Shown here piece by piece: positions 42,833 through 54,231 of a stretch of 64,000 bases of DNA. Numbering within the stretch: the first letter of the stretch is position 1; every line of letters begins with the position of its first letter. The notes under the pieces are model-generated. The model was given only the letters and a program-made list of their open reading frames with translations. It was not told where the DNA came from and did not search any database. The DNA is taken from positions 2,457,001-2,521,000 of the forward strand of contig CM057461.1 in the NCBI GenBank assembly GCA_030035585.1, in the 5' to 3' direction. Position numbers and translations under genes: made by a program. Source of the DNA: Dugong dugon. Lineage: Eukaryota; Chordata; Mammalia; Sirenia; Dugongidae.

Positions 42833-43533
42833 AACAAGAGCAACACCACCACCTCCAGAGCTAAACACCGTGCTGTGGGCCTCTGGGCATAGCCCCCACC
42901 CCATTCTGCCTCCTATGCTCTGAGTGTTCAGGTGTCGCGGCGGGTGGACCCAGCAGCAGACACAGCCACTCTCTGGAAATTACCACGGACAGGGGTGATG
43001 GGTGGAGGCGTTGTGGCTGAGAGAACGCCGCCTTTCTCTTACACATACAACCGTGTGTTTCCCAAAGTCCGAAACAGCTCATGTTTAAGTAGAGATTGAG
43101 CTTTAATTGGAGATTTAATGGATGATTTTGGATGAGGTGTCTGATAATGTCCTAGAGGACAGACAAGGACACTTGGGGGCCTTGGGAGGGGTGACCCTGA
43201 GATGAATAGAGATGAAGAAGAGAAGGGAAGCTGAGGACCTGCACACAACGTCTGCCACGTCACAGCTGGCTGCAGCCCAGGAAGGGGCCTCCATGGCTGT
43301 GGAGATGGGGTCTCTCTAGAAAGTTAGCTGGTTGGTGTGGGGATGGAAACCACCCACATGGCTAATTTAGCTCACGATGGAAGACAAGGCAGGATCATTC
43401 TGGAGAATTCCATCAGACTTCACACAAGCCCCCGTGACGGACTTTTAAGCATTTAAGGCTGTATCTTATAATTCCACGTCTAGATCGTTAGAGATCACTG
43501 ATTTCAATGAGCTACCAAGAAAGAAATGCAAAC
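42833..43533. other. Unique sequence, nothing recognised
   Basis: No gene or repeat recognised. The first 30 bases are AAC/ACC-rich and probably belong to the tail of the SINE. Confidence 0.4.
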
Positions 43534-43950
43534 ATTTTTTTTTTTTTTTAATTGTTGTTGAAAGTATACACAGCAAGACACATACCGATTCAAGTATTTC
43601 TACATTGTACAATTCAGGGAACTGATTACATTCTTCTGTTTGTGCAACCATTCTCACCCTCCTTTTCCAAGTTGTTCCTCCCCCATTAACATGAACTCAT
43701 TGCCCACTAAGCTTCCTATTTAAACTTTCGAGCTGCTGTTGTCGCACATGGACAGTTCTTAAAAGAGGACAATGCTCACGGCAGACATTCTTTACTCGTT
43801 AAGCGAAACTACTCCTTGGCTTCAAGAAGGCTTCAGGGAAGAGTTTTGGTTTAAGGTTGAAAGGCTATCTCAGGGCAACAGTTTCAGATGTTCACGGATC
43901 CAGAAAGTCTGAATTCCATGAGAATCTGGAATTCTGTTCTGTATTTTCCC
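43534..43950 (-). mobile_element. L1 LINE 3' end with poly-A (reversed)
   Basis: Starts with a T13 run (reverse poly-A) and 'aattgttgttgaaagtatac', and runs to 'ggatccagaaagtctgaatt' and 'ctggaattctgttctgta', which are the reverse of blocks in the copy at 8500-8940. Confidence 0.8.
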
Positions 43951-44877
43951 CCTTTTGAAAATACTTAGTTTTTAATAAAGACTAGCCTGCCGCCCACAGA
44001 TTATCGGCAGATAGGCGGTCTGATGCTCTTCCATGGTGCTCCTCACTAAGGGGGACGCTCGTCACTAAGGGCGGAGTTTGTCACTAAGTGGGGATGGAGT
44101 ACCTCCCTAGGCCTGGCCCCACACAGGGCTTCCCACACACTAGTTCACTGACTCCTGATGACCCCACGAAGCAGGTGCTACTGGAGTTCTCCTCCTATCA
44201 GAGCTGGGGCGTCGAGTGCAGTTCAGAGACGCAGCGACATGCCCAGCATCTCCCATTGAGCCAGGATGGATGTGCCCAAGCCCAGGGCCCAGAGTTCTGC
44301 CCACTCTGCCCTCCTCTCTCTCCAACAAAGAGCACCTGCGTCTGCCAAGTGAAACTCGGGTTCCTTCTTCATATACACTGAGATCTATAATCCCACATCA
44401 ATGCCACCGTTCCCACGATGGAAAGATGAACGCTTCAACTTGACAGTTTCGAGAACTATAAATTGTTCGTGTTCCTAGATATCAAGGGGTGACATTAAAA
44501 TTACTTAACTTAATATTCTCAATATACTCTTTCGCTGGGTTCCCCCCCACCACACACACACACCTTTCAAATTCCTCCTGGCTTATTATAAACGGATATA
44601 ATTACCTCACAGGAAGTTTGATTTTCATTTCTTCATTTGCTTCTTAATAAAAACCTTTTCTATACTGCTAACTTAGAAGACGCGTCACGAGCCTAACTTT
44701 TAAGAAGTTCCAAGATCAAATATCAGCTATACTTTTTCTTTAAGGTGTTATTACAGAAGACAAGTCAATTAGGCTGTGGTGTAGACGGATACACGAGAAG
44801 CAAGGCAAGAAATAGAACGTCACTCATTTTTCTCTTTTTGTCGAACCCTTTATTCAACATCTACCTGATGAAGACAT
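43951..44877. other. Unique sequence with a possible MIR piece
   Basis: 44140-44240 has a weak MIR look in reverse. 44040-44090 holds a threefold 'cactaaggg' motif. 44545-44565 is a short CA run. 44580-44870 is AT-rich. No gene recognised. Confidence 0.4.
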
Positions 44878-45165
44878 AAAACTGGAATGCTCCTTAAAAG
44901 TGAGGTGGGCAAGACTTGTGCTCACTTACTTTGGACACCAGGGAAGATCAATCGCTAGGGAAAGACATCATGTTTGGCAAAGCAGAGGGTCAGTGAAAAT
45001 GAGGGAGACCCTCAATGACATGGATTGACACAGTGGCCGCAACAATGGACTCAAACATATCAAAGATCATGAAGACGGCATGAGACAAGGCAACGTTCCG
45101 TTCTGTTGTACGTAAGGTCGCAACAAGCCCTAGCCAACTAGATGTCAACTAACGACAACAACCTG
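44878..45165 (+). mobile_element. RTE LINE 3' fragment
   Basis: 'ggaatgctccttaaaagtga', 'ggaaagacatcatgtttggc' and 'gtggccgcaacaatggactc' are the RTE 3' blocks; ends in 'actaacgacaacaacc'. Confidence 0.87.
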
Positions 45166-46216
45166 GTCTACCAGTGACACCTTCCTCAAGGTTTTACCTA
45201 CTGAAGTAAGAATTCAGTACAAGACCTCCGCATGTATAAAAAGAACATACCCTGAGGACTAACTGTGAAGAAAAAAATCCAACAACGTATCTCTTGCTTT
45301 CCCTGTCTTACTTTCGTACGGAATGTTGGAAAACTCTTCCACAATTGCAGATGAGTAAACGGAATAAATAATAAAACTCCAACAGCAGCCCACCATATAA
45401 GATGCTTCAACAACCATCTCTTTGAAATTCATTAACTGAGGCAATTTACGGAGCCTGTCCTGGAAGGCATTATCCACAGAAGAGCTGCATTTGATAAATA
45501 TGAAAACCTTGGCTATTCTGCAGGGCCTGAATGCTTTTACATAAATTTCCACTAGGATTAGCTATCTTTTCAGAAATCAAACTCTGTATATAAAGCTACT
45601 TAAAGTTGACTTTTGTTCCCCATCGAGCGGTGTAAGGAAATCCTTAAATGAGGAGCTAAGATCCATTACAGACCAGCAGAATCAAGTACCATCTGGTATA
45701 ATTTTCTGACACATGAGATTAATTCCAAAGACGCCTGAAAGCAGACGTGTAAATGGGCCGCCTGTTTGCAGGCCCTAGCAGGGAAGACGAGATGCTTTGG
45801 CTTTATTACACGTGGAGCACAACATTCCAACAGCCGCATACGTCCACGGCGGGGCCTACGCCTGTGCGGTTGGTCTTCGTGACCCACAAAAGCAGGAGAG
45901 AAAATGCACCAGCGGGCCCTGGTTTCAGGCAGTGGCAAGGGTGCTTTTCTAAAGGACACCAGATGAAGGTCTGTCAGACTGACAGTCAAGTTTACATTTT
46001 ATAAAGTGAAGTGAAGTGTTAGGCAATTATCTAGATAATTAATTTTCAAATAGTTTCTGCCTAAATCATCTAAGCGCCCATAAACGTGGTAAAAGCTGGG
46101 GGAGGAGAGAGTAGGGAGGAATCTAAATTCTCTCCTAATTTGAGCTACACAAACTGGGTCTTCGGAAACACACTGAAGTTTGTGATCTATTTTTCACAGG
46201 TACATTTAATCTGGAA
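45166..46216. other. Unique 1-kb island without recognised transposons
   Basis: 45240-45560 carries a 97-residue minus frame (MEIYVKAFRPCRIAKVFIFI at its start) and 45666-45989 a 107-residue minus frame. Neither has a domain I know or clear splice sites on both sides, so I do not call genes. 46010-46080 is AT-rich with 'tagataattaattttc', a homeodomain-type core. Confidence 0.4.
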
Positions 46217-46217
46217 A

Positions 46218-46508
46218 CGTTGTTGTTATTGGCTGCTGTCCAGTCAGCCCCTGACTCACGGAGACCCCATGCGTGATGGGATCAGACCGTTGTGACTCAT
46301 AGTGTTTTCATTGGCTGATTTTTGGAAGTAGATCATCAGGCCTTTCTTCCTAGTCTATCTTTGTCTGGAACCTGTTCAGCATCATAACAACACACAAGCC
46401 TTCACTGACAGACAGGTGGCGGCTGTGCATGAAGTGCACTGGCCGGGAATTGAACTCAGGTCTCCTGTGTGGGAGGCGAGGATTCTACCACAGAACCACC
46501 ATGGCCTC
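46218..46508 (-). mobile_element. tRNA-Gly-headed SINE with RTE-like tail
   Basis: Minus strand: head 'catggtggttctgtggtaga', 'ctcgcctcccacacaggaga' and 'ttcaattcccggccagtgca', then the linker, middle 'aggaagaaaggcctgatgat' and a short tail with 'ctgactggacagcagc'. Confidence 0.9.
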
Positions 46509-46667
46509 CTCTACGCACCACCCAGCTCAAAACCAGGAAGCCCTGGTGGGTCCCTGCAGGCATGCCGGAGTCCTCCTTAGAAGGCAGCGGAGGGAGAAGA
46601 GCTGATGCCTCACTCTTCCTCACAGATGTGTTTTCTTATTTGGACTTGCTAGCTGGTCTGCCTCATA

Positions 46668-46792
46668 GAAATGATTATTTTACCCATTTTGCAGATTAGG
46701 AAACTGAGGCTTTGAAGAACTTAGGTAATCTGGCCAGTAGTAAGTGGCCAGGCTGGGATTCACAGCCAGGTCTGTCTGGCGACAGAGACTCT
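46668..46792 (-). mobile_element. MIR SINE
   Basis: 'cattttgcagattaggaaac', 'tgaggctttgaagaacttag' and 'ggctgggattcacagccagg' are the MIR core in reverse. Confidence 0.82.
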
Positions 46793-47021
46793 TAGCAACT
46801 GCGAGATGGTTAAGACGCATCCCCTCCTTAGTTCTCTGCACGGTTTCCTCCTTGTACTTGGCGAGCCTTCAAGGCCAGGTGCTGAGTATCACTCACCCGT
46901 GAGGGCACTACAGCACTAGGCAAAGCTGGTGGGGCACACAGATACTAAGAAAGGTATGGAAGCCACAGGAGGAGGTGCGAGAGAGGGAGGGAGGGAGTCT
47001 CAGAATGATAACCCAGAGTTC

Positions 47022-47222
47022 TGCTGTTGTCATTGGGAGCTGCCGAGTCTATTTCGACTCAGGGTGACCCCAATGACAAGCAGAACTGACCCAGAGGGTT
47101 TTCTTGGCTGTGATCTTGGCAGATCGACAGGCCTTTCTGCTGTAAATCACTGGGTGGGTTCTAACCACCAACCTTTCCGTTAGCAGCCAAGTGCTTAACC
47201 ATTTGCACCACCAGGGCTCCTT
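47022..47222 (-). mobile_element. Afrotherian SINE (long form)
   Basis: Minus-strand head 'aaggagccctggtggtgcaa', 'ggttggtggttagaacccac', tail 'cctgagtcgaaatagactcg'. Confidence 0.9.
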
Positions 47223-47349
47223 ACCAAGAGTCTACTTATGCAAAAATCACTCTTTCCCCTGAACTCCCCAGGTGGGGGCGGGTGACTTCCTCCTTGACTG
47301 GCTGTGTTGTGTTAATACAGATATTCGGTGACGTGCTACAGTGCAAAGC

Positions 47350-47556
47350 AGCTATGGTGGGGCAAGAGTTAAGTGCTCACCTGCTGACTAAAAGGTTGGT
47401 GGTTGGAACCCACCCAACGGCTCTGCAGGAGAAAGACCTGGCCATCTGCTCCCACGAAGACTTCAGCCTAGGCAACTCCATGGGGCAGTTGTACTCTGTC
47501 ACATGGGGTCGCCCGGAGTCGGAGTGGACCTGACTGAAGCTAACAGCAAGAACAAT
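47350..47556 (+). mobile_element. Afrotherian SINE (long form, head diverged)
   Basis: 'taagtgctcacctgctgact', 'ggttggtggttggaacccac', 'agacctggccatctgctccc', tail 'tggggtcgcccggagtcgga'. Stands in opposite orientation to the SINE 130 bp upstream. Confidence 0.86.
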
Positions 47557-48245
47557 CTTGCAATCAGTCCAGAAGCTTAAAGTCTGGGGTCCCACTCAGC
47601 AATTTCAGGAAGGGGGGTTACTCAGAGACAGCCCTGACTCCCAGACGTTCATAAACATGGCCCATGGAAGACCACCCAAGAAGACCTCAAAGAACCCACT
47701 TAGATCTCTGGATCATAATGGCACCATTGTCAAATTAAGCAGAAATGAACATACTCTGATTATCTATCAGGCACAAGGACTGGGATGAGCCCTGGGTTTG
47801 GAGACCAGCTTCTCTGTGAGCTGCACATCCACCCAAAGAAAACCTAACCAGGCGTTGCTGACGTCACAAAACCTGCATATGCAAAATACCTTTTCCCCTT
47901 TACTGACAGGACAGCTGAAAGAAAGCCCCTCCTCTGAACTGTCATGGAAACTACTGTTTCTACAGCAACGGAGTCCTACGGAATGCTCCGCAGCTGTTGA
48001 AAACGGTGCAGAAAATGACGTATAACATGGAAAACAGTCATGGCCCTGGATAAGTTGGGGAGAAAACAAAATTCTTTGGTATAATTTCATTTTCGTAGAT
48101 TTAATGAAGAAGACCTGGTAAGACAGGTGCAGACCGAACTATTAACAGGAGTGATTTTATGTCTGATTCCTTACCCATTTTTATTAATCTTTCACCCATC
48201 AACATACACCACCATGGCATTAATTTTAGGTGGCACTAGAAGGTG
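47557..48245. promoter_or_regulatory. Unique island with CRE and X-box-like motifs
   Basis: A perfect CRE palindrome TGACGTCA lies at 47859-47866, a near-consensus RFX X-box (GTTTCTACAGCAAC, one mismatch in the core) at 47956-47969, and a CRE half-site TGACG at 48016-48020. 'catatgcaaaatacc' at 47876-47890 resembles an octamer. There is no transposon here. The motifs are directly visible; any enhancer or promoter role is inference. Confidence 0.3.
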
Positions 48246-48248
48246 TTG

Positions 48249-48465
48249 AAGGAGCCCTGGTGGGACAATGGTTAAGCACTCGGCTGCCAACCAAAACGTC
48301 AGTAGTTCGAACCCACCCATCTGCTCCTCGTAAGGAAGGCCCAGCAATCTACTCCTGTAAAGATTACAGCCTAGGAAACCCTCGGGGGCAGTTCTACTCT
48401 GTCACATGGGGTTGCTGTGAGTCAGAATCAACTTGCTGGCACCTGACTAACAACAACAGAAGTTG
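48249..48465 (+). mobile_element. Afrotherian SINE (long form)
   Basis: Head 'aaggagccctggtgggacaa', 'agtagttcgaacccacccat', middle 'cctgtaaagattacagccta', tail 'ggcacctgactaacaacaac'. Confidence 0.92.
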
Positions 48466-50182
48466 GTAACACCCTTCCTTTCACTCCTTCTCTCCCAGCC
48501 CCTTTAGAAGAATCTACACGATCGTGGATTAAGCCAGGTGGACTGTGTGTTCAACTAGACGTGGAGCGTGAGGTAGAAGGCGGGGGGCCAAGGATCCTTA
48601 TGTGCGGAGCGGAGAGCCGCCCAGTGAGTGAGAAGATGGGCCTCACACACAGAGTTCAAGAACATGCCAATGAATGACTGGCTTTAATTTCCACTTTCCC
48701 TGGGTCTGATGGCAGCTGGCCCTGGCATTCCAACTGACCTTTGTCCCACCATCTCCGCCCCACCCCCCGACCGTGGGAATGAATGTGCCAAGATGCCAGC
48801 TTCCCAGGACAGCCTTGGCTTAAGTTGGCGATGCCAGTGTAGCTGGCACCCATGGCCCTCAGAGCTGCAGAGACCGAGCCTGGACACCACCCCTGCACTA
48901 CAGCCATGGTGGGCAGGTGCTACCCCATCCCCAGTCGCTCCCCAGGAGACTGTGTGAAGTGACAGAAGCTAATGAGAATCCAGGTTTTAAAGAAGGGTAG
49001 CGGAAAGCCTTGCATATTCAAGACCTCACCACCTCCCAAAGTGACCGACTGCATAATCATGTCACTGCAGCTGCTCTCCTGACGAAAACTGCAATATTTC
49101 AGGGCTTGCTATTCTGTTTTACTTTTGTGCGTTCTGTTGTTGTTATTATTATTGCTATTTCTCCATGGCAAGACGCAGAGATTGGCCGAAAGAAACAGAA
49201 AGAACGGCCCTTTCCGAGCATCAAAAGGAGAAGCTCGGGCGTGCGGGGCACAGCTCTGTATATTTCTTACACAGAAGTGCACACACATGGGAGAGAAGTT
49301 CATCACAAGGTTTAACGCAATTAGGATTCCAGGGCCTGCTTCTATTTCAGTCATTTCCCATCACCGAAGCGGTGATAATGCAAGATATAAAACACCTCCT
49401 GCTCCATCGCGGACAGAGCCCACCAAATCAGAGCCTTCTTTGTCCTTCTAGAAACGCCCATTATCTTTCTGGAGAACACAATATGTGTTTATTTTACAAA
49501 ACCCCCTACACAAATGGAAATAAAAACCACGAGACGAAGGAGATCAGAGGAACCTGTAACTGATGTCTGATTCGCCGCGTTCCGTTGGGCGCCAGCAGCA
49601 AGGAGGCCGAACAGCCTGAGTATCTAGTGTTCTGTCTCCAACAAGCTCTCCATTTGGCTCATAAAACGCTTACATCAGATCTTTCCGGTCTGGAAGACTT
49701 CAGGTTTGTTTAATAAAATCTCTTCTGGAAACTATAAAAGTGCCTTTTCTACAGTCAGCAGAATGGAAAACCAGTGACTCGGGCACCCACGGAACGCTGT
49801 TCCTCCATGCCCGGGTCTCTTGGGTCTCTGCTTTTGCGGTGCTTGGAGGAGAAGATCCTGCTGACCCGAGCAAAGCGAGCTCGGCCCAGGCCGACCCATT
49901 TTAGAGGTTCTTTAGGTTCATTTCCGAGTGGATGGAAATCAGCTGATAAGACCCTGACGAAGGACACAGCAGACTGACACGGTGAGGACGGCAGGGCCGC
50001 GGGGAAGGCCGGCGGGTCAAACAAGCAGCCTTCCTTCCTCCCGCTGTCCTGTCAGGGAGATGAGGGAAGAAGGAAAACGCAGGATTGGGAGAGTCAGGGA
50101 AAAGGAGGGTGCTAGGAAGGGTAAGGAGAAAGGGGAGGAGATGGATCAGAGAGGAAAAGCAGGAAAGACAGACATCGAACCC
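48466..50182. other. Unique 1.7-kb island without recognised transposons
   Basis: GC-rich parts at 48540-48960 and 49760-50170, AT-richer between. Overlapping open frames on both strands (for example 49125-49563 and 49109-49354) have no domain. The interval 49060-49740 looks unlike any repeat I know and could be constrained non-coding DNA. Confidence 0.4.
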
Positions 50183-50394
50183 TTTTGCTGCTGTTGTTGG
50201 GCGCCTTCTGGTTGATTCTGACTCCTAGTGACCCCCTGGGACAGAGTAGAGCTGCCCCATAAGGTTTCCTGGCCTGTACTTTTTACGGGAAAAGATAGCT
50301 GGGTCTTTCTCCTTTGCGGCCTCTGGGTGGGTTTGAACTGTCAACCCTTCAGTTGGCAGCGGAGCACTTAACCGTTGCGCCACCAGGGCTCCCT
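50183..50394 (-). mobile_element. Afrotherian SINE (long form)
   Basis: Minus-strand head 'gggagccctggtggcgcaac', 'aggaccaaaggagaaagacc'-like middle and tail 'cactaggagtcagaatcaac'; the reversed CAA-rich end 'ttgctgctgttgttgggcgc' is at the left. Confidence 0.9.
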
Positions 50395-50449
50395 CAAATA
50401 CTTTTAGGCAGGACTAAAAATACACTGAGATTCTCTAAGTCAAAACCAG

Positions 50450-51028
50450 TGTCTTACGCTGGGTTCTCTAGAGAAGAGAAACCAGTAAAGTGTATAAATA
50501 TATATACAGAGAGATTTATATCAAGGAAATGGCTCACTTGCTTGTAGAGGCTGGAATGTCTCAAGTCCGTGAGTCAGGATAGAGGCTTCTCCTGATTCAC
50601 GTAACTGCAGGGGCTGGCGAACCCAAGATTGGCAGGTCAGAGAGCAGGACTCTTACTCAAAGGCTGCAAAGGTTGACAAATCCCAAGATCAACAGGGAAG
50701 CCAGCAGGTAAGGTGCTAGCTCAAGTCCCAAGAACTGGAGGTCATATGAACAGGGGCCAGCTGCAGAATCCAGAGTGAGCAAAAGCCCACGAATCTTGCC
50801 AGAATGTCCATTTGTATTGGATGCAGTCCACGCCCGCAAGGAAGCTCCCTTTCAACCGACTGGCTACTCACAGCAGATCCCATCATGGAGGTTGATCACA
50901 TTATATCAGATCTCATCATGGAGGTGACCACATCATCATACGACTGTCAAACTGCATCATAACTGCCAAACCACTGAGAATCACGGCCCAGCCAAGTGGA
51001 CACACAACCTTAACCAGCACAACCAGCA
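50450..51028 (-). mobile_element. LTR-like interspersed fossil (second copy)
   Basis: Same element as 17190-17705: starts 'cgctgggttctctagagaag', contains 'caaggaaatggctcacttgc' and 'tgcaggggctggcgaaccca', and ends 'gtggacacacaaccttaacc'. Tentatively an ERVL-type LTR in reverse. No coding part seen; inert. Confidence 0.6.
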
Positions 51029-51112
51029 ACCAGTCGCCACGGAGTGGGCTCTGGCTCATGGTGACCTCATGTGTGTCAGAGTGGAACTGTGCTCCATAGG
51101 GTTTTCAGACAC
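51029..51112 (-). mobile_element. Afrotherian SINE, 3' part only
   Basis: 'tggctcatggtgacctcatg' and 'ggaactgtgctccatagggt' are the reversed tail region; the head is absent. Confidence 0.7.
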
Positions 51113-51470
51113 CATAAAAAAATCCAAAGAGGAACAAAAAGCTTGAGGAAACATTTTGTAATAAGCATGGCAGGTAAAAAAGGTTAATAAACACTATATA
51201 AAGAATTCTTAAAAATCAAAAAGAAAAAGTACTCCAGTAGAAAAAATAAGCAAAAAGCAAAACAAAATAAAAATAAACAAAAAATAAGTAATTTACAAAG
51301 AAAAAGCAAATGGCCAAAAAAAAAAAAAAAAAAAAAAAAAGCGGGAATAAAAGTTTAGCCTCACTGATAATGGCACATAAAAGTTTAAACAGTAAGCTAT
51401 ATACATTCTCCTAAAAAATTGGCAGAAATTAATATGTTTAACAATATATATATATATGTACGTGTATATA
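51113..51470. other. A-rich unique sequence with poly-A and TA runs
   Basis: A-rich throughout, with 24 consecutive A at 51317-51340 and a short TA run at 51446-51457. Some may be the end of an L1 but I cannot assign it. Confidence 0.5.
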
Positions 51471-51588
51471 TGGCGCCCTATAGCGCAGTGGTTAAGAGCT
51501 TGGCTGCTAACTAAAAGGTCGGCAGTTGGAATCCACCAGCTGCTCCTTGGAAACACTATGGGGCAGTTCCACTCTGTCCTATAGGGTT
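51471..51588 (+). mobile_element. Afrotherian SINE (short form), tail replaced by A-rich linker
   Basis: Head 'atagcgcagtggttaagagc', 'ttggctgctaactaaaaggt', body to 'ctgtcctatagggttg', then an abrupt change to an A-rich linker of about 40 bases and RTE coding sequence. The usual RTE-like end of the SINE is missing. Confidence 0.9.
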
Positions 51589-51624
51589 GAAAAAGAAAAA
51601 AAAAACAAAACAAAAAACAGAAAA

Positions 51625-52478
51625 ACAAACTCTATGAAGAAGAACACGGCTTCAGGATTGGAGGAAGACTCATTAACAACCTGTGTTATGCAGATGACAC
51701 AATCTTGCTTGCTGAAACTGAAGAGGACCTGAAGCACTTACTGATGAAGATCAAAGACCACAGCCTTCAGTATGGATTACACCTCAACATAAAGAAAACA
51801 AAAATTGTCACAACTGGACCTATAAGCAACATCATGATACATGGAGAAAATATTTGAAATTGAAAAGGATTTCATTTTACTTGGATCCATAATCAACGCC
51901 CATGGAAGCAGCAGTGAAGAAATCAAATGATTTCTCATTGCATTGGGCAAATCTGCTGCAAAAGACCTCTTTCAAGTGTTAAAAAGCAAAGATGTCACCT
52001 TGAAGACTAAGGTGCACCTGATTCAAGCCATGGTATTTTCAGTCACCTCATATGCATGCAAAAGCTGGACAATGAATAAGGAAAATCAAGGAAGAATTAA
52101 CACCTTTGAATTATGGTGTTGGTGAAGAATATTTAATATACCATGGACTGCTAAAAGAACAAACAAATTTGTCTTGGAAGAAGTACAGCCAGAATGCTCC
52201 TTAAAAGCAAGGATGGTGAGACTTCGTCTCACATAATTTTGACATGTTATCAGGAAGGACCAGTCACTGGAGAAAGATACCATGTTTGGTAAAGTAGAGA
52301 GTCAGGGAGAAAGAGGAAGACCCTCAACAAGATGGATTGACACAGTGGCTGCAACAATGGGCTCAAGCATAACAACAATTGTGAGGATGGTGCAGGACCA
52401 AGCAGTGTTTTGTTCTGTTGTACACGGGGTCGCTATGAGTCAGAACTGACTTGACGGCACCTAACAACAATGATAATA
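51625..52478 (+). mobile_element. RTE (BovB-clade) LINE fragment with YADD box
   Basis: Starts inside the palm of the reverse transcriptase: FRIGGRLINNLCYADD lies at about 51651-51698, followed by TILLAETEEDLKHLLMKIKD and LHLNIKKTKIVTTGP. Next come ALGKSAAKDLFQVLKSKDVT, MVFSVTSYACKSWTMNKE and the C-terminal blocks PECSLKARMVRLR and RGRPSTRWIDTVAATMGSS. It ends with 'tgacttgacggcacctaaca'. Several stops and shifts break the frame. The fingers region and endonuclease domain are absent (5' truncation). It is closer in wording to the copy at 39174-41390 than to any outside protein I recall. Confidence 0.92.
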
Positions 52479-52535
52479 ACAACAACATAAATATATATAT
52501 GTGTGTGCGTGTGTATGTGTGTGTATATGTGTATG
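52479..52535 (+). repeat. (GT)n-rich microsatellite
   Basis: 'gtgtgtgcgtgtgtatgtgt' between the RTE tail and the next SINE head. Confidence 0.88.
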
Positions 52536-52730
52536 TAAGGAGCTCTGGTGGCAGATTGTTAAGTGCTCAGCTGCTAAATGAAAGGTGGGGGTTGAACCCA
52601 CCCAGTGGCTCCAAGGGAGAAAGACCTGGTAATCCGCTTCCATAAAGATTACAAAGTGGAAAACCCTATGGGGCAGTTCTACTCTGTCCCGTAGAGTCCC
52701 TATGAGTCAGAATCGACCCTACAGCACTAA
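52536..52730 (+). mobile_element. Afrotherian SINE (long form)
   Basis: Head 'aaggagctctggtggcagat', 'gggttgaacccacccagtgg', middle 'agacctggtaatccgcttcc', tail 'ctatgagtcagaatcgaccc'. Confidence 0.92.
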
Positions 52731-52735
52731 TACAC

Positions 52736-53060
52736 AATCAAAGTACAAATGGGCCAGCCCTTCTGGAGGCAGATTAGCAACATGTGCACAAAGTCTTAAA
52801 AGCATTCAAACCCTTCAGCCCGAGAGTCCACCCCTAGGAAATGTTCAGATGTGCCTGAAACACACATGCATGAGAAGGCTCCCTCCAGAGTCATTTTTTC
52901 ATGATGAAAAGTGGAAATAACCTAATAACCCGACTCTCCCAGCCCAAGGAGGAGTGGTTAAGGAGTGATAATCCAGTGATGGAGATTTACGTAGTTGGGG
53001 GTGTTTGATGACACAGGTTGATGTACGTGAAACATGTATAATGAAATTTCTTATTTAAAA
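52736..53060 (+). mobile_element. L1 LINE 3' fragment (old L1M type)
   Basis: 'cttctggaggcagattagca', 'tcttaaaagcattcaaaccc' and 'gatgaaaagtggaaataacc' are blocks of old mammalian L1 3' ends. The right border is uncertain and may extend to about 53240. Confidence 0.72.
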
Positions 53061-53497
53061 GTGTGCCTCCCAATTTTGTTTAAAATCTTTTTAGTTTAAA
53101 GTATGGGTATGATTCATGTATAAAGTTTTTTTTTAATTGGAAAAGTAATTTTCATAGGGAAAAACAATGAATCAAATATCTACTTATATAACATAAACAC
53201 TTGTACTCCCACACCTTCTGAAATATATAATTGATACCAAGGTAAGTTTATGGAAATAAATTTTATGGGAAGGAGCAGGTGGTCATTTGTCCTACTCAAT
53301 GGATTTAAAACTATAATCTTTGGTTTATTACACCTGATGTGTGCCAATCTTTCCTCCTTCTTCCCAGTTGGATGACAGAAATCTGGGCCCCAAAGTCATC
53401 CCAGTACAGCACATCCTTTCCAAAACATCACGCACCCACCCCGCCTCTCATAGATTGGTGTTTTTGGGTGTTCACTGTGATGCCGGCTTCTATGTTT
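53061..53497. other. AT-rich unique sequence
   Basis: Possibly the remainder of the preceding L1 at the left. No gene recognised. Confidence 0.4.
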
Positions 53498-53499
53498 TA

Positions 53500-53707
53500 A
53501 GGAGCCCTGGTGACGAAATGGTTAAGCTCTCAGCTGCTAACTGAAAGGCTGGCAGTTGGAACCTACCCAGTGGCTCCCTGGGAGAAAAGACCTGGAAGTC
53601 TGCTCCCATAAAGATTACAGCCTAGAAAACTCTCTGGGGCAGTTCTATTCCGTCACATAGGGTCGCTATGAGTCAAAATCAACTCAATGGCAACTAACAA
53701 CAACAAG
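53500..53707 (+). mobile_element. Afrotherian SINE (long form)
   Basis: Head 'aaggagccctggtgacgaaa', 'cagttggaacctacccagtg', middle 'cataaagattacagcctaga', tail 'aactcaatggcaactaacaa' with CAA end. Confidence 0.92.
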
Positions 53708-54231
53708 TAAATATTTGATGAATTGTTCCACCTATTAAAATTACTTTTCCATTAAAAAAATTTAATCATATTTAAATGGGGAACATGAACTATATAATTT
53801 CTCTTAAAAAATCTTAGCATTTTGCCATAAAGTGGACCCAGGGCCCATTACTTCTAAATGTGATGCCCAAGGTTTCCACGTGAATTTGGTCTTCCTGAGC
53901 AAACTTTATCTGAATATGGGCTCCGGGGTGCATATGATAATCCATGGGAAGTGCCCTGCATTCTGCAACGTTTAATGCGGCAATGTGTCTTTCTTTTTTT
54001 TTTTTAAATTGAGAGCACAGCTAAATATTATGCGAACCAGGTAGATTTTGAAGTTGTCGAGAAAACTGCATGGTCTAGAGTGAAAATCGAGACAGCCCCC
54101 TGTGCTGCTCCGTCAGAGGAAGGGAGGGAGGGGAGAAAGGGAGGGGAGAAAGTGGGGGGAGAGTGCAGTGGGGCGAGCTGGGAGAAAGGAAAGGAACAAC
54201 GGGCGTTTATTGTGTCTGTCTGTGTCCTACT
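53708..54231. other. Unique sequence with a purine-rich stretch
   Basis: 54111-54195 is G/A-rich ('gggagaaagtggggggagag') with quadruplex potential. No gene recognised. Confidence 0.45.

Noticed and set aside
45259-45989. 97- and 107-residue minus frames in a unique island
   Set aside because: No recognised domain and no clear paired splice sites. Conservation data would be needed to revive them.
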